A DNA stretch of 64,000 bases from Desulforamulus aeronauticus DSM 10349 (lineage in GTDB: Bacteria; Bacillota; Desulfotomaculia; Desulfotomaculales; Desulfotomaculaceae). Of the stretch, positions 15,937-24,057 are shown one piece after another. The notes under the pieces were generated by a model, which was not told the DNA's origin, did not search any database, and saw only the letters and a program-made list of their open reading frames with translations. The position numbers and the translations under genes were made by a program. Where the stretch lies: NCBI RefSeq assembly GCF_900142375.1, contig NZ_FRAR01000024.1, forward strand, positions 1 to 64,000. Direction: 5' to 3'. How positions within the stretch are numbered: the first letter of the stretch is position 1; every line of letters begins with the position of its first letter.

Positions 15937-16979
15937 TGGAGTATTACAAAGGTCTCATGAACAGTTTGGCTAGGGGAGTGGTATCTCCTGTCTATTTACT
16001 ATATGGGGAAGAAGAATACCTGAAAGAAAAAGCAGTGGCTAAGTTTAGAGAGGTTTTATTACCCCAGGCTGCGGATTTTAACTTGGACCTACTGGATGGT
16101 GAAACTGCCGAATTGCCTTCTGTCGTAGCCCTAGCAGAAAATCTGCCCTTTATGGCCGAACGCCGGCTCGTTATTGTCAAAAGTGCCCCCTGGTTTTCCA
16201 GTAAGGGAAAGTCTGGCGGAGATCCGGCAGCAGAGGGAAAGGCAGGGAGTCAGGAAGGAATACTGCTGCAATATTTAAGTAACCCCTCACCAACCACCTG
16301 CCTTATATTTATTGCTAGGGATTCCGTGGATCGCCGCAAGAAACTTTTTAAGGCGGTGTCTGCCGCAGGGGCTGCCATTGATTTTAAAGCTTTGAAAGCA
16401 CAAGAAATGGTTACCTGGGTAAACCAGAGACTAAAGGCTGCTAGTAAGCAGATTGAACCGGCGGCAGCTAAGGCTCTGGTAGAAGTGAATGGTAAATTAG
16501 GTTTACTAAATTTACAGCATGAGGTAGAGAAATTATTGTGCTATCTAGGGGAGCGAAACCTGGTAGAACTTCAAGATGTACAGCAAGTGGCCGTAAATAA
16601 TATTGAGCAGAATATTTTTAACGTCGTGGACGATGTTGCTTCAGGCCAAACTTCCAGAGCCTTACATGGTATTCGTGAATTATTGGCACAGAAAGAACAA
16701 CCACCCAAAATACTGGCCCTACTGGCCCGCCAATTCCGCATTGCTCTCCAGGTGGCTATTTTAGCTAAAGAGGGTTATGCTGAAAGGGAAATGGCCAGCC
16801 GCCTAGGATTGCCTGATTTTGTGGTAAGAAAAACACTGCAACAGTGCCAGCGTAGCGGCGCTACCAAAATACGTCGGGCACTTCAGCAGTTAGCCGAACT
16901 GGATGCCGATATGAAAAGAGGCCAACAGGATTTTCCGTCGGCTATTGAAACTATGTTAATTAATTTCAGTAGATCGTAA
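15936..16979 (+). CDS. holA: DNA polymerase III delta subunit
   Basis: The 347-residue delta subunit of the clamp loader, which opens the beta sliding clamp. The N-terminal AAA+ like domain shows VYLLYGEEEYLKEKA and LLDGE, then LPFMAERRLVIVKSAPWF; the centre has TCLIFIARDSVDRRKKL; the C-terminal lid includes EQNIFNVVDDVASGQ and ALLARQFRIALQ, all typical. As in the family, there is no working Walker A motif. It is coupled to the thiamine-binding gene and is followed by a terminator shared with the convergent rpsT. Confidence 0.95.
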   Translation: MEYYKGLMNSLARGVVSPVYLLYGEEEYLKEKAVAKFREVLLPQAADFNLDLLDGETAELPSVVALAENLPFMAERRLVIVKSAPWFSSKGKSGGDPAAEGKAGSQEGILLQYLSNPSPTTCLIFIARDSVDRRKKLFKAVSAAGAAIDFKALKAQEMVTWVNQRLKAASKQIEPAAAKALVEVNGKLGLLNLQHEVEKLLCYLGERNLVELQDVQQVAVNNIEQNIFNVVDDVASGQTSRALHGIRELLAQKEQPPKILALLARQFRIALQVAILAKEGYAEREMASRLGLPDFVVRKTLQQCQRSGATKIRRALQQLAELDADMKRGQQDFPSAIETMLINFSRS

Positions 16980-16990
16980 ATTTATCCTAA

Positions 16991-17028
16991 ATAATAACTG
17001 TAAGGTTAGTTTGGGTATGGCATTATCA
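16991..17028 (+). repeat. dispersed repeat, short copy
   Basis: The 30 bp at 16991-17020 (ATAATAACTG, then one variable base, then a stretch ending TTTGGGTATGG) match 45909-45938 at 29 positions, with similarity continuing to TTATC. This copy lacks the inverted partner seen at 46129-46140 and appears to be the left end alone. Confidence 0.8.
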
Positions 17029-17068
17029 TTTTCTGATGGTGCCAAATCCAGTCGGTATGCATGAAAGC

Positions 17069-17096
17069 AAAAAACCACCCGTTGGGTGGTTTTGTT
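17069..17096. terminator. bidirectional terminator between holA and rpsT
   Basis: AAAACCACCC and GGGTGGTTTT form a 10-bp stem with a GTT loop. T runs exist on both strands, so it can stop holA rightward and rpsT leftward. Confidence 0.9.
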
Positions 17097-17111
17097 AACG
17101 TGTGTGATTGT

Positions 17112-17375
17112 TTAGCCAGCTTTGTTAAATCTCTTGGTAAGGCGAGATTTCTTTCTGGCAGCGGCATTTTTATGTAAAACGCCCTTGGTAACTGCTTTAT
17201 CTAAAGCGACCAACGCTTTACGAAGAGTAGTCTCAGCTACTTCACGACTTTCAGATTTTAAAGCTACTTCGTATTTGCGAATGGCAGTTTTAACGGCGGA
17301 TTTAATACTAGCGTTACGAATGGTACGCTTCTGAGCAATTTCAACCCGCTTGATGGCAGACTTAATATTAGGCAA
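17112..17375 (-). CDS. rpsT: small ribosomal subunit protein S20
   Basis: The 87-residue basic helical protein binds 16S rRNA in the 30S body. It has the expected MPNIKSAIKRVEIAQKR start, the RNASIKSAVKT helix, and the HKNAAARKKSRL motif near the end. Length is normal. It is transcribed alone and leftward, opposite to its neighbours, as is common. A good promoter lies 30-55 nt upstream. Confidence 0.98.
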   Translation of the reverse strand: MPNIKSAIKRVEIAQKRTIRNASIKSAVKTAIRKYEVALKSESREVAETTLRKALVALDKAVTKGVLHKNAAARKKSRLTKRFNKAG

Positions 17376-17401
17376 ATTTTCTCACCTCCCCAACAAGCAG
17401 T

Positions 17402-17430
17402 ATTTTACCACGGGCATTTGTAAAATGCAA
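17402..17430 (-). promoter_or_regulatory. promoter of rpsT
   Basis: On the minus strand TTGCAT and TAAAAT are separated by 17 nt, about 30 nt before the rpsT start codon. Confidence 0.7.
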
Positions 17431-17502
17431 GTAAACTTTCGTATATCATCTCCTAAATTGGTGAATCCTAAAAACAGATTTAATTATTAGGGGGTGATTT
17501 AC

Positions 17503-17835
17503 TTGTTAGGAATGGTGGTTAGATTCATTGTTTCTGCACTGGTATTGATTGTTGTGAGTTGGCTTTCGCCTGGTTTTGTAGTTAAGGGTGGTTTCATTGG
17601 GGCGCTCATTGCTGCGGTTGTCATTGCCGTTCTGGGCTACATAGCCGAAAGCTTGCTGGGAGACAGGGTTTCGCCCCAAAGACGCGGACTGGTGGGTTTT
17701 GTAACTGCAGCCGTTGTGATTTACCTGGCCCAGTTTATTATTCCAAATCTGCTCAGCGTCAGTATTTTTGGTGCCTTAATCTCTGCTTTCATTATTGGAC
17801 TTATTGATGCCTTTGTTCCCACAGTGGTGAGATAA
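17503..17835 (+). CDS. four-helix phage-holin-family membrane protein (YvlD-like)
   Basis: About 110 residues with four hydrophobic helices (approximately 3-20, 27-44, 62-80, 86-106) and a short basic loop, RVSPQRRG, in the middle. This is the pattern of the 'holin family IV' or YvlD proteins that are common in Firmicute chromosomes outside phages. A GTG at 17494 is inside the AGGGGG ribosome binding site, so the TTG at 17503 is chosen. The cellular role is unknown; it is probably not a true lysis holin here. Gpr protease often occupies the rpsT-spoIIP interval in relatives; it is absent. Confidence 0.75.
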   Translation: MLGMVVRFIVSALVLIVVSWLSPGFVVKGGFIGALIAAVVIAVLGYIAESLLGDRVSPQRRGLVGFVTAAVVIYLAQFIIPNLLSVSIFGALISAFIIGLIDAFVPTVVR

Positions 17836-17850
17836 GTAAGGATCTTTTTT

Positions 17851-17876
17851 AAAAAGCCCGGCTTCCGGGCTTTTTA
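17851..17876 (+). terminator. strong terminator after the holin-family gene
   Basis: AAAAAGCCCGG and CCGGGCTTTTT form an 11-bp stem with a CTT loop. Confidence 0.92.
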
Positions 17877-17937
17877 TATTTACCACCCTAAACCGTAATT
17901 AAAGAAGTGGTCAAAAAAGTAAAAATCATACCCCTCT

Positions 17938-19092
17938 ATGGTACGGCATATCCATTATAAAAAACAAGCCCCACAGGGGGGTGATTTAATTTTAGCTCGC
18001 AAAAGGAAAGCATCCTTATATTGGATCATCATCCTTAGCCTAATTGTCTTCTATGGTCTATGGCAGAACACAACCGTTGGGACTCAGAGATTATTGAATG
18101 TATCTGTAAAGTGGCTGGTTTCTCAAGCATTACAAGACCCTCGGGCCATGATTTTAACCTCCATGCCAGCATTGGCCTGGCAGGATACACCCGAAGAAAT
18201 GGAAAGTCCCAGTCGGGCGTTGGTCTCCTGGTTAGCTGGTGTTACCCGTATCGATAGTACTCCTGCGGGTATCCTAGCAGTCCAAATACCATTCTTGAGG
18301 CAGGTACAAACTATGGGTTTACCAGTGATTAAGGTGGGTCAGGAAGTACCTGTTCAAAAAACGATAGAGGTAGGAGATGAAGACAAAGATGTACTGGTCG
18401 GAATTTACAATACCCATACCGGAGAAACCTATTCCCGGACCGATGGTACTGATCGATTAGAAGGACAACGGGGAGGGGTTGTTAAGGTAGCCCAAGCCGT
18501 ACAGGAGGTACTGGAAAAAGAGTACTCCTTTCGGGTAACCCGTTCGGATACCATTCATGATACCCGCTATGCTACATCCTATCTGGAGTCTGAAAAGACA
18601 GCCAAGGAAATGGTTGCCAACCATACTAAAATGATTACCATGCTGGATATCCACCGGGATGCCGGACGCAGCCATCAGGATAGTCTGGTAACTGTTAAGG
18701 GACAACAGGTTGCACCTATTTTATTCATTATCGGATCCGATGCTCGACGACCTTTCCCTAACTGGAAGCAAAACTATGCCTTCGCCTGTCGCCTGGCAGC
18801 TAAAATGGATGAATTGTATCCAGGTCTTTGCCTGGGAGTTCGCGTAAAGGAAGGTCGCTATAACCAGCAGTTACATCCTGGGGCCATTTTGGTGGAAGTG
18901 GGCACCGACAATAACTCCCTGGAGGAAGCTGTAGCCAGTGGCAAAATGCTGGCGGAGGCCCTGGCAAAACTACTCGAAGAAGAAATAGAAGTTAAGAAAG
19001 CTAGCCAACCAATAGAGGAGAAGCAGGAAAACAATCTGGAACAGAAAGAATTTGAGGATGAAGGAAAAGATCAAATGGTAGAAAATGTATAG
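17938..19092 (+). CDS. spoIIP: stage II sporulation protein P
   Basis: The 384-residue membrane-anchored amidase/endopeptidase cuts peptidoglycan during engulfment together with SpoIID and SpoIIM. A single N-terminal membrane helix lies near residues 28-44. The C-terminal amidase domain shows VLVGIYNTHTGETY, DILGTRGG-type variant EGQRGGVVKVA, TRYATSYLESEKTA, ITMLDIHRDAG and ILVEVGTDNNSLEEA, with His and Glu for zinc. The ATG used has a weak ribosome binding site; a strong AGGGGGGTG lies 19 codons downstream but without a normal start codon in frame, so the start is uncertain. It stands before lepA as in relatives. Confidence 0.93.
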   Translation: MVRHIHYKKQAPQGGDLILARKRKASLYWIIILSLIVFYGLWQNTTVGTQRLLNVSVKWLVSQALQDPRAMILTSMPALAWQDTPEEMESPSRALVSWLAGVTRIDSTPAGILAVQIPFLRQVQTMGLPVIKVGQEVPVQKTIEVGDEDKDVLVGIYNTHTGETYSRTDGTDRLEGQRGGVVKVAQAVQEVLEKEYSFRVTRSDTIHDTRYATSYLESEKTAKEMVANHTKMITMLDIHRDAGRSHQDSLVTVKGQQVAPILFIIGSDARRPFPNWKQNYAFACRLAAKMDELYPGLCLGVRVKEGRYNQQLHPGAILVEVGTDNNSLEEAVASGKMLAEALAKLLEEEIEVKKASQPIEEKQENNLEQKEFEDEGKDQMVENV

Positions 19093-19141
19093 ACAATAAA
19101 TGTAAGGTACATCCTTATAAAAATAGGGAGGTGCCTTTTTT

Positions 19142-19525
19142 ATGCGACGAATAGGTTTTATTGCCATTACGCTGTGTGCATTTTTTATTTTAATGGGTTT
19201 AGGAATAACCATATCTGTCAAGCAGTTCAATCAGATGGTATTACCGGAGCAACCCCTTAAGATATATGAAGTCGTAGAGAAGGAACCAGAGATCCTGCAA
19301 ATTGAACTGCTTGGGGAGACCTGTTCTGTCAATGTGGCCAACATTAAACAACAGGTGGCAACCGGCAAGGAACAGGTTGAGAAGAAGTGGCAGAAATTTA
19401 GAAATGACCCGCAGTTACATAAGCAAGTGGAAAGTGCAACAATCTTGGTAAAAAGACAATGGCAGGCACTGATACGGACCGAGGAAGTAAGGGCCGTTAA
19501 CCAGTGGGTGAAGGACCAACTATAA
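19142..19525 (+). CDS. membrane-anchored protein of unknown function (YqxA-like position)
   Basis: A 127-residue protein with one N-terminal hydrophobic helix (about 4-24) and a charged soluble remainder that includes a probable helical coil (KQQVATGKEQVEKKWQKF). Size, layout and place between spoIIP and lepA match B. subtilis YqxA (DUF3679), though the sequence likeness I can see is slight. AGGGAGG precedes the ATG. Given its neighbour it might be involved in sporulation, but nothing in the sequence shows this. Confidence 0.6.
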   Translation: MRRIGFIAITLCAFFILMGLGITISVKQFNQMVLPEQPLKIYEVVEKEPEILQIELLGETCSVNVANIKQQVATGKEQVEKKWQKFRNDPQLHKQVESATILVKRQWQALIRTEEVRAVNQWVKDQL

Positions 19526-19615
19526 CGGATATTCTAAGTCGCAAAAAGTTGAAGCTGGTCAAATCCGGTGCTATAATAGAAGAGTATGTCTTTTTTAAAC
19601 TAGGGGGAGTATTGA

Positions 19616-21421
19616 ATGGCAACACCTCAACACCGTATTAGGAACTTCTGTATTATAGCACACATTGATCATGGAAAATCTACTTTAGCCGATCGGATAT
19701 TAGAACATACCGGTGCCCTAAGTCAGAGAGAAATGACCGAGCAATTCTTGGATAAAATGGATTTGGAGAGGGAACGGGGCATCACCATTAAACTGCAGGC
19801 AGTAAGACTCTTTCACAAAGCCGCAGACGGTGAAGAATATCAACTGAACCTTATTGATACCCCTGGGCATGTGGACTTTACCTACGAAGTATCACGCAGC
19901 TTGGCGGCTTGTGAAGGGGCCCTGCTGGTGGTGGATTCTTCCCAGGGTATTGAGGCGCAAACTTTGGCCAACGTGTATTTAGCTCTAGAAAATGATCTGG
20001 AAATTATTCCGGTTATCAATAAAATCGATCTTCCCAGCGCCGAACCCGATCGGGTGAAGCAGGAAGTTGAGGATGTTATCGGCTTAGACACTTCGGAAGC
20101 AGTTCTGGCCTCTGCTAAAACCGGCCTTGGTATCAATGAAATTTTGGAGCAGGTAGTAACGAAGATTCCCCCGCCAAAGGGTGAGGCCACTGCTCCACTC
20201 CAGGCTTTGATCTTTGATTCCCACTTTGATGCTTACCGGGGCGTTATTGCCTACATTCGGGTGGTGCAGGGTACCTTAAAGCCCGGTATGCGCATTCGCA
20301 TGATGGCTACCCAAAAGGAATTCGAAGTGACTGAAGTGGGAGTTTTTAATCCCCGGATGACTTTCATAGATGAGCTCAATACCGGCGAAGTTGGCTTTGT
20401 CACTGCCAGCATGAAGAACGTTCAGGACGTACGGGTCGGTGATACCATTACCACAGCCCAAAATCCGGCATTGGCACCATTGCCTGGCTACCGGCAGGTA
20501 ACACCGATGGTCTTCTGTGGTCTTTATCCGGTGGATACAGTAGACTACGAAGATTTAAGGGACTCTTTGGACAAGCTGAAACTTAATGACGCTTCCCTTA
20601 TCTATGAACCAGAAACCTCCGATGCCTTGGGCTTTGGTTTCCGCTGCGGTTTCTTAGGGCTGCTGCATATGGAAATTATTCAAGAGCGTCTGGAACGGGA
20701 ATATGGCATTAATTTAATTACCACTGCACCCAGTGTGGTTTATCGGGTAACCACCACCAAGGGTGAAACCCTAGAGATTGATAACCCGTCTAATTTACCG
20801 CCGGTTAATAATATTGAAAAGATAGAAGAACCCTTTGTAAAAGCAACGGTTATGGTGCCAAAGGATTTTGTGGGCACAGTGATGGAATTGTGTCAGGGAA
20901 AACGCGGTATTTACAGTAATATGGAATACATGGGTGTCAACCGTGTTATGCTGACCTACGACATTCCCTTATCAGAAATTATTTATGACTTTTTCGATCA
21001 ACTGAAATCCCGCACCAAAGGTTACGCTTCTCTGGACTATGAGATGAATGGCTATCGTGAATCCGATCTGGTAAAACTGGATATTCTGCTAAATGGCGAG
21101 GTTCTAGATGCCCTGTCCTGTATTGTGCACCGGGAAAGAGCCTATACTAGAGGAAGAGGTCTTTGCGAAAAACTACGTTCTTTGATTCCCAGACAAATGT
21201 TTGAAATTCCTATTCAAGCAACCATTGGCAATAAAATTATTGCCAGGGAAACCGTTAAGGCTATGCGCAAGGACGTATTGGCTAAGTGTTACGGTGGTGA
21301 TATCAGCCGTAAGAGAAAGCTGTTAGAGAAGCAAAAAGAAGGTAAAAAACGTATGAAACAAGTGGGCAATGTGGAAATACCCCAGGAAGCCTTTATGGCG
21401 GTATTAAGCATTGAAGAATAG
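19616..21421 (+). CDS. lepA: elongation factor 4 (LepA), ribosome-bound GTPase
   Basis: A 601-residue translational GTPase, normal length. GTPase motifs are AHIDHGKST (15-23), the RGITIK switch near 54, DTPGH (81-85) and NKID (135-138). Beta-barrel and EF-G-like domains follow, with the LepA-specific C terminus containing [21 protein letters not shown] near 565-585. It acts on ribosomes to help mistranslocated or slow complexes and subunit biogenesis. AGGGGGAG precedes the ATG. It is followed closely by a small gene and hemW, as in many Firmicutes. Confidence 0.98.
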   Translation: MATPQHRIRNFCIIAHIDHGKSTLADRILEHTGALSQREMTEQFLDKMDLERERGITIKLQAVRLFHKAADGEEYQLNLIDTPGHVDFTYEVSRSLAACEGALLVVDSSQGIEAQTLANVYLALENDLEIIPVINKIDLPSAEPDRVKQEVEDVIGLDTSEAVLASAKTGLGINEILEQVVTKIPPPKGEATAPLQALIFDSHFDAYRGVIAYIRVVQGTLKPGMRIRMMATQKEFEVTEVGVFNPRMTFIDELNTGEVGFVTASMKNVQDVRVGDTITTAQNPALAPLPGYRQVTPMVFCGLYPVDTVDYEDLRDSLDKLKLNDASLIYEPETSDALGFGFRCGFLGLLHMEIIQERLEREYGINLITTAPSVVYRVTTTKGETLEIDNPSNLPPVNNIEKIEEPFVKATVMVPKDFVGTVMELCQGKRGIYSNMEYMGVNRVMLTYDIPLSEIIYDFFDQLKSRTKGYASLDYEMNGYRESDLVKLDILLNGEVLDALSCIVHRERAYTRGRGLCEKLRSLIPRQMFEIPIQATIGNKIIARETVKAMRKDVLAKCYGGDISRKRKLLEKQKEGKKRMKQVGNVEIPQEAFMAVLSIEE

Positions 21422-21429
21422 GAGTCGTT

Positions 21430-21660
21430 ATGACTTGTTATTTGAAAAATCTAACCTCAGTGATAAAAAAGGCCGGTATCAATAAATTAACCAAGGATCA
21501 GCGTAAAGCGGTAGATTCTACTGTTCGCAGTCTGACTGGCGCCCAAGGAAGCTGTCCAGAAGTGTGGCCGGTGGTTAAAGGCTGGTTAGCGGAACCCGGC
21601 CATGAAGAATTGTTAGTTAAGGAAATTAAGGATAAGCTGGTGCTACCACCATGTCCGTAG
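21430..21660 (+). CDS. small conserved-looking protein between lepA and hemW
   Basis: A 76-residue soluble protein starting 9 nt after lepA behind GGAG and overlapping hemW by 10 nt. It is mainly helical with a basic middle (KLTKDQRKAVDSTVRSL) and three cysteines. Tight packing between two conserved genes supports expression. I do not know its family or role. Confidence 0.6.
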   Translation: MTCYLKNLTSVIKKAGINKLTKDQRKAVDSTVRSLTGAQGSCPEVWPVVKGWLAEPGHEELLVKEIKDKLVLPPCP

Positions 21661-22787
21661 GACTCTATATTCATGTACCCTTTTGCCTCCGCAAGTGTCT
21701 ATACTGCGATTTTACCTCTTATCCCCGGCAGGAGGAGCAGGTACAGCTTTATTTGCAGAGTCTGACAGCGGAAATGGTTCTTTATGGAGACCGGCTAGAT
21801 GCAAGGCATAAATCTATCAAAACTATTTTTGTGGGCGGTGGTACACCCACTTGCCTGAGGCCGGAATATTTGGCCGGGATTTTGGAGCAGGTAGGGAAAG
21901 TTTTCTCTATTGAACAGGGCGCGGAAATTACCACCGAGGCTAATCCCGGTACAGTGAACCTACCGGCCCTCAAAGAGCTGAGGGCCGTGGGATTTAACAG
22001 ACTCAGCCTGGGAGTTCAATCCACTCACCGAGAACTACTTCGTTTAATCGGGCGAATTCATACCTTTTCAGAAGCCCGGCAAGCAGTGACAGAAGCCCGC
22101 ATAGCAGGTTTTGAGAATATCAACCTGGATCTGATTTTTGGTTTACCTACGCAGACTGCCGCCCAGTGGCGGCAGTCTTTACATGAGATCATGGCTTTAC
22201 AGCCGGAACATATTTCATGCTATGGATTACAGCTAGAAGAAAATACTCCGCTGACCAAAGCGGTGGAACAGGGGCAACTAAAACCCTGCCCGGAAGAAGA
22301 GGAACTGGCCATGTATCAGATGGCCCGCCAACTCTTGGGTGAAAATGGCTATCAACACTACGAAATATCTAACTTCGCCCAAGCGGGTTACCAATGCCGT
22401 CATAACCTGCTTTACTGGCAAAACCAAGCCTATTTGGGACTAGGGCCGGCCGCCCATTCCTATCTTAACCAAAGCCGCTGGGGCAATGTGGAGGGCATAG
22501 AGGAGTATGCTTCCTTGGTAAAACAAGGGCAAAGGCCAGTGGCTGAAAAAACAACCCTTACCATAAAGGAGCAAATGGAAGAAACTGTCTTCCTAGGCCT
22601 GAGAATGCTCGAGGGTGTAAACGTAGAGTCCTTTCAACAAAGATTTGGCAAATCTCTGCAAGAGATTTTTGGCAAACAAGTCAGCAGTTTAACCGCCAAA
22701 GGTTTACTAGAACAATCCTTTGGGCATCTTAAATTAACAGAGAAAGCATTACCTTTAGCCAACCAAGTGTTTGCTGAATTTGTCTAA
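21651..22787 (+). CDS. hemW: radical SAM protein HemW (heme chaperone)
   Basis: A 378-residue radical SAM protein with the cluster motif CLRKCLYC (C12, C16, C19), the SAM-binding FVGGGTPT near 62, EANPGT near 98, LSLGVQS near 119 and NLDLIFGLP near 164. The cysteine spacing is that of HemW rather than of the oxygen-independent coproporphyrinogen oxidase HemN, which has an extra Cys. HemW hands heme to respiratory enzymes. A C-terminal HemN-like domain (from about 300) is complete. Its start lies inside the upstream gene. Confidence 0.92.
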   Translation: MSVGLYIHVPFCLRKCLYCDFTSYPRQEEQVQLYLQSLTAEMVLYGDRLDARHKSIKTIFVGGGTPTCLRPEYLAGILEQVGKVFSIEQGAEITTEANPGTVNLPALKELRAVGFNRLSLGVQSTHRELLRLIGRIHTFSEARQAVTEARIAGFENINLDLIFGLPTQTAAQWRQSLHEIMALQPEHISCYGLQLEENTPLTKAVEQGQLKPCPEEEELAMYQMARQLLGENGYQHYEISNFAQAGYQCRHNLLYWQNQAYLGLGPAAHSYLNQSRWGNVEGIEEYASLVKQGQRPVAEKTTLTIKEQMEETVFLGLRMLEGVNVESFQQRFGKSLQEIFGKQVSSLTAKGLLEQSFGHLKLTEKALPLANQVFAEFV

Positions 22788-22824
22788 GCCCTTGATAGCA
22801 CTTTCAGAGAATGATCATGTCGTG

Positions 22825-22890
22825 GGGTATGGTGTATCCTGGCATCATCAGAAATTTATGAAACAGCCTTGGGCTGACACACCAATACCC
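22825..22890. repeat. small inverted-repeat element related to the 45909 palindrome
   Basis: GGGTATGGTGT (22825-22835) and ACACCAATACCC (22879-22890) form an imperfect inverted pair. The left end shares GGGTATGGTGT and a nearby ATCC with the element at 45931. It lies between hemW and the hrcA promoter and could act as the hemW terminator-like structure, although it lacks a clean T tract. Confidence 0.55.
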
Positions 22891-22901
22891 TTGACTTTTT
22901 T

Positions 22902-22930
22902 TTGCCCATTTGTTAAATTCTATGTATAAT
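22902..22930 (+). promoter_or_regulatory. sigma-A promoter of the heat-shock operon
   Basis: TTGCCC (22902-22907) and TATAAT (22925-22930) are separated by 17 nt and abut the CIRCE operator. Confidence 0.8.
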
Positions 22931-22956
22931 TAGCACTCAATACGAGTGAGTGCTAA
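22930..22956 (+). promoter_or_regulatory. CIRCE operator (HrcA binding site)
   Basis: A perfect TTAGCACTC, 9-nt spacer, GAGTGCTAA. It touches the -10 hexamer, so bound HrcA would block initiation. It is the only CIRCE I see in the window and therefore controls the whole hrcA-chaperonin-grpE-dnaK-dnaJ series. Confidence 0.98.
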
Positions 22957-22993
22957 CACCCTTCCAGGGGGTGCAGGCAGGAGGTGTGCCGAC

Positions 22994-24037
22994 GTGAAAA
23001 TGGATGAACGTAAACAACAGATTCTGTTGGCCATCATCAAAGATTATATTGATACTGCTGAACCGGTTGGTTCGCGTACTATATCACGCCGCTACAAACT
23101 AGGGGTCAGTGCGGCTACTATTCGTAATGAAATGGCGGATCTGGAAGATATGGGATTCATTGAACAGCCCCATACATCAGCCGGGCGCATTCCCTCAAAC
23201 CTAGGCTATCGCTATTATGTAGATTGCCTGATGCAGCGGGAGCAGCTTACGGAGGAAGAAGAGGGGGCTATCCGCAACGGCTACGAAGATAAAGTGCGGG
23301 AAGTGGGGGAAGTCCTTAACCGTACCGGCAGACTGTTGGCCAATCTTACTAATTATACCGCTTTGGTGCAGACGCCACGGATGGGTATCAGTACGGTTAA
23401 GCACATTCAACTGGTGCTAATGGCATCTGGTCAGGCCATGATCATTGTAGTAATGGATACTGGTGCAGTAAATCATCAAATTATTTCAATACCAGAGAAC
23501 ATTACCCAGCAGGATCTAGACCAGATTTCTAGCGTACTCAATGCCAAACTTCAGGGTAGAACAATGGGTAGCATTCGACTTACCTTGATTAAGGAAATCT
23601 ATTTTGAACTGGCTAAACACAGGAATATACTAGATTTGGCTATTGAGTTAATGAAGGATAAGATTCCTTCGGTAAAGGAGGATAAGATCTACCTCGAGGG
23701 AGTATTTAATATCCTGAACCAACCGGAGTTTCATAACGTAGATAAGGTGAAAGTGCTTCTCTCACTGTTGGAGCAAGAAGATAAAGTAAAGGATATTTTA
23801 AAGCAACCGAATCAAGGTCTAGGTGTTACTATTAAGATTGGCAGTGAGAATAGCCAACAAGAGATTCAGGATTGCAGCATGATTACTGCCACCTACCAGA
23901 TAGGAGACAGAATCCTTGGCACCATTGGGGTACTAGGCCCTACGCGGATGGATTATGCCAAGGTGGTAACGGTGGTAGATAGTATGTCTCGCAATCTTTC
24001 CCGAACCCTGGAACGTATTCTCAAGGGTAACGGATAA
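22994..24037 (+). CDS. hrcA: heat-inducible transcription repressor HrcA
   Basis: A 347-residue repressor of class I heat-shock genes. The GTG at 22994 is chosen because GCAGGAGG sits just ahead; an in-frame GTG at 22946 lies within the CIRCE element. The N-terminal winged helix shows ILLAIIKDYIDTAEPVGSRTI, then SAATIRNEMADLEDMGFI and QPHTSAGRIPS. The GAF-like and inserted dimerisation domains follow, ending with GVLGPTRMDYAKV near 315. It is autoregulated through the operator at 22930 and in other bacteria depends on the GroE chaperonin for activity; here that partner may be the Group III chaperonin next to it. Confidence 0.97.
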   Translation: MKMDERKQQILLAIIKDYIDTAEPVGSRTISRRYKLGVSAATIRNEMADLEDMGFIEQPHTSAGRIPSNLGYRYYVDCLMQREQLTEEEEGAIRNGYEDKVREVGEVLNRTGRLLANLTNYTALVQTPRMGISTVKHIQLVLMASGQAMIIVVMDTGAVNHQIISIPENITQQDLDQISSVLNAKLQGRTMGSIRLTLIKEIYFELAKHRNILDLAIELMKDKIPSVKEDKIYLEGVFNILNQPEFHNVDKVKVLLSLLEQEDKVKDILKQPNQGLGVTIKIGSENSQQEIQDCSMITATYQIGDRILGTIGVLGPTRMDYAKVVTVVDSMSRNLSRTLERILKGNG

Positions 24038-24057
24038 TATAAGGGGGAACCATTGTA

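Noticed and set aside
17494-17502. GTG start of the holin-family gene at 17494
   Set aside because: It overlaps the AGGGGG ribosome binding site, which fits the TTG at 17503.
22946-22993. GTG start of hrcA at 22946
   Set aside because: It lies within the CIRCE operator; GCAGGAGG points to the GTG at 22994.
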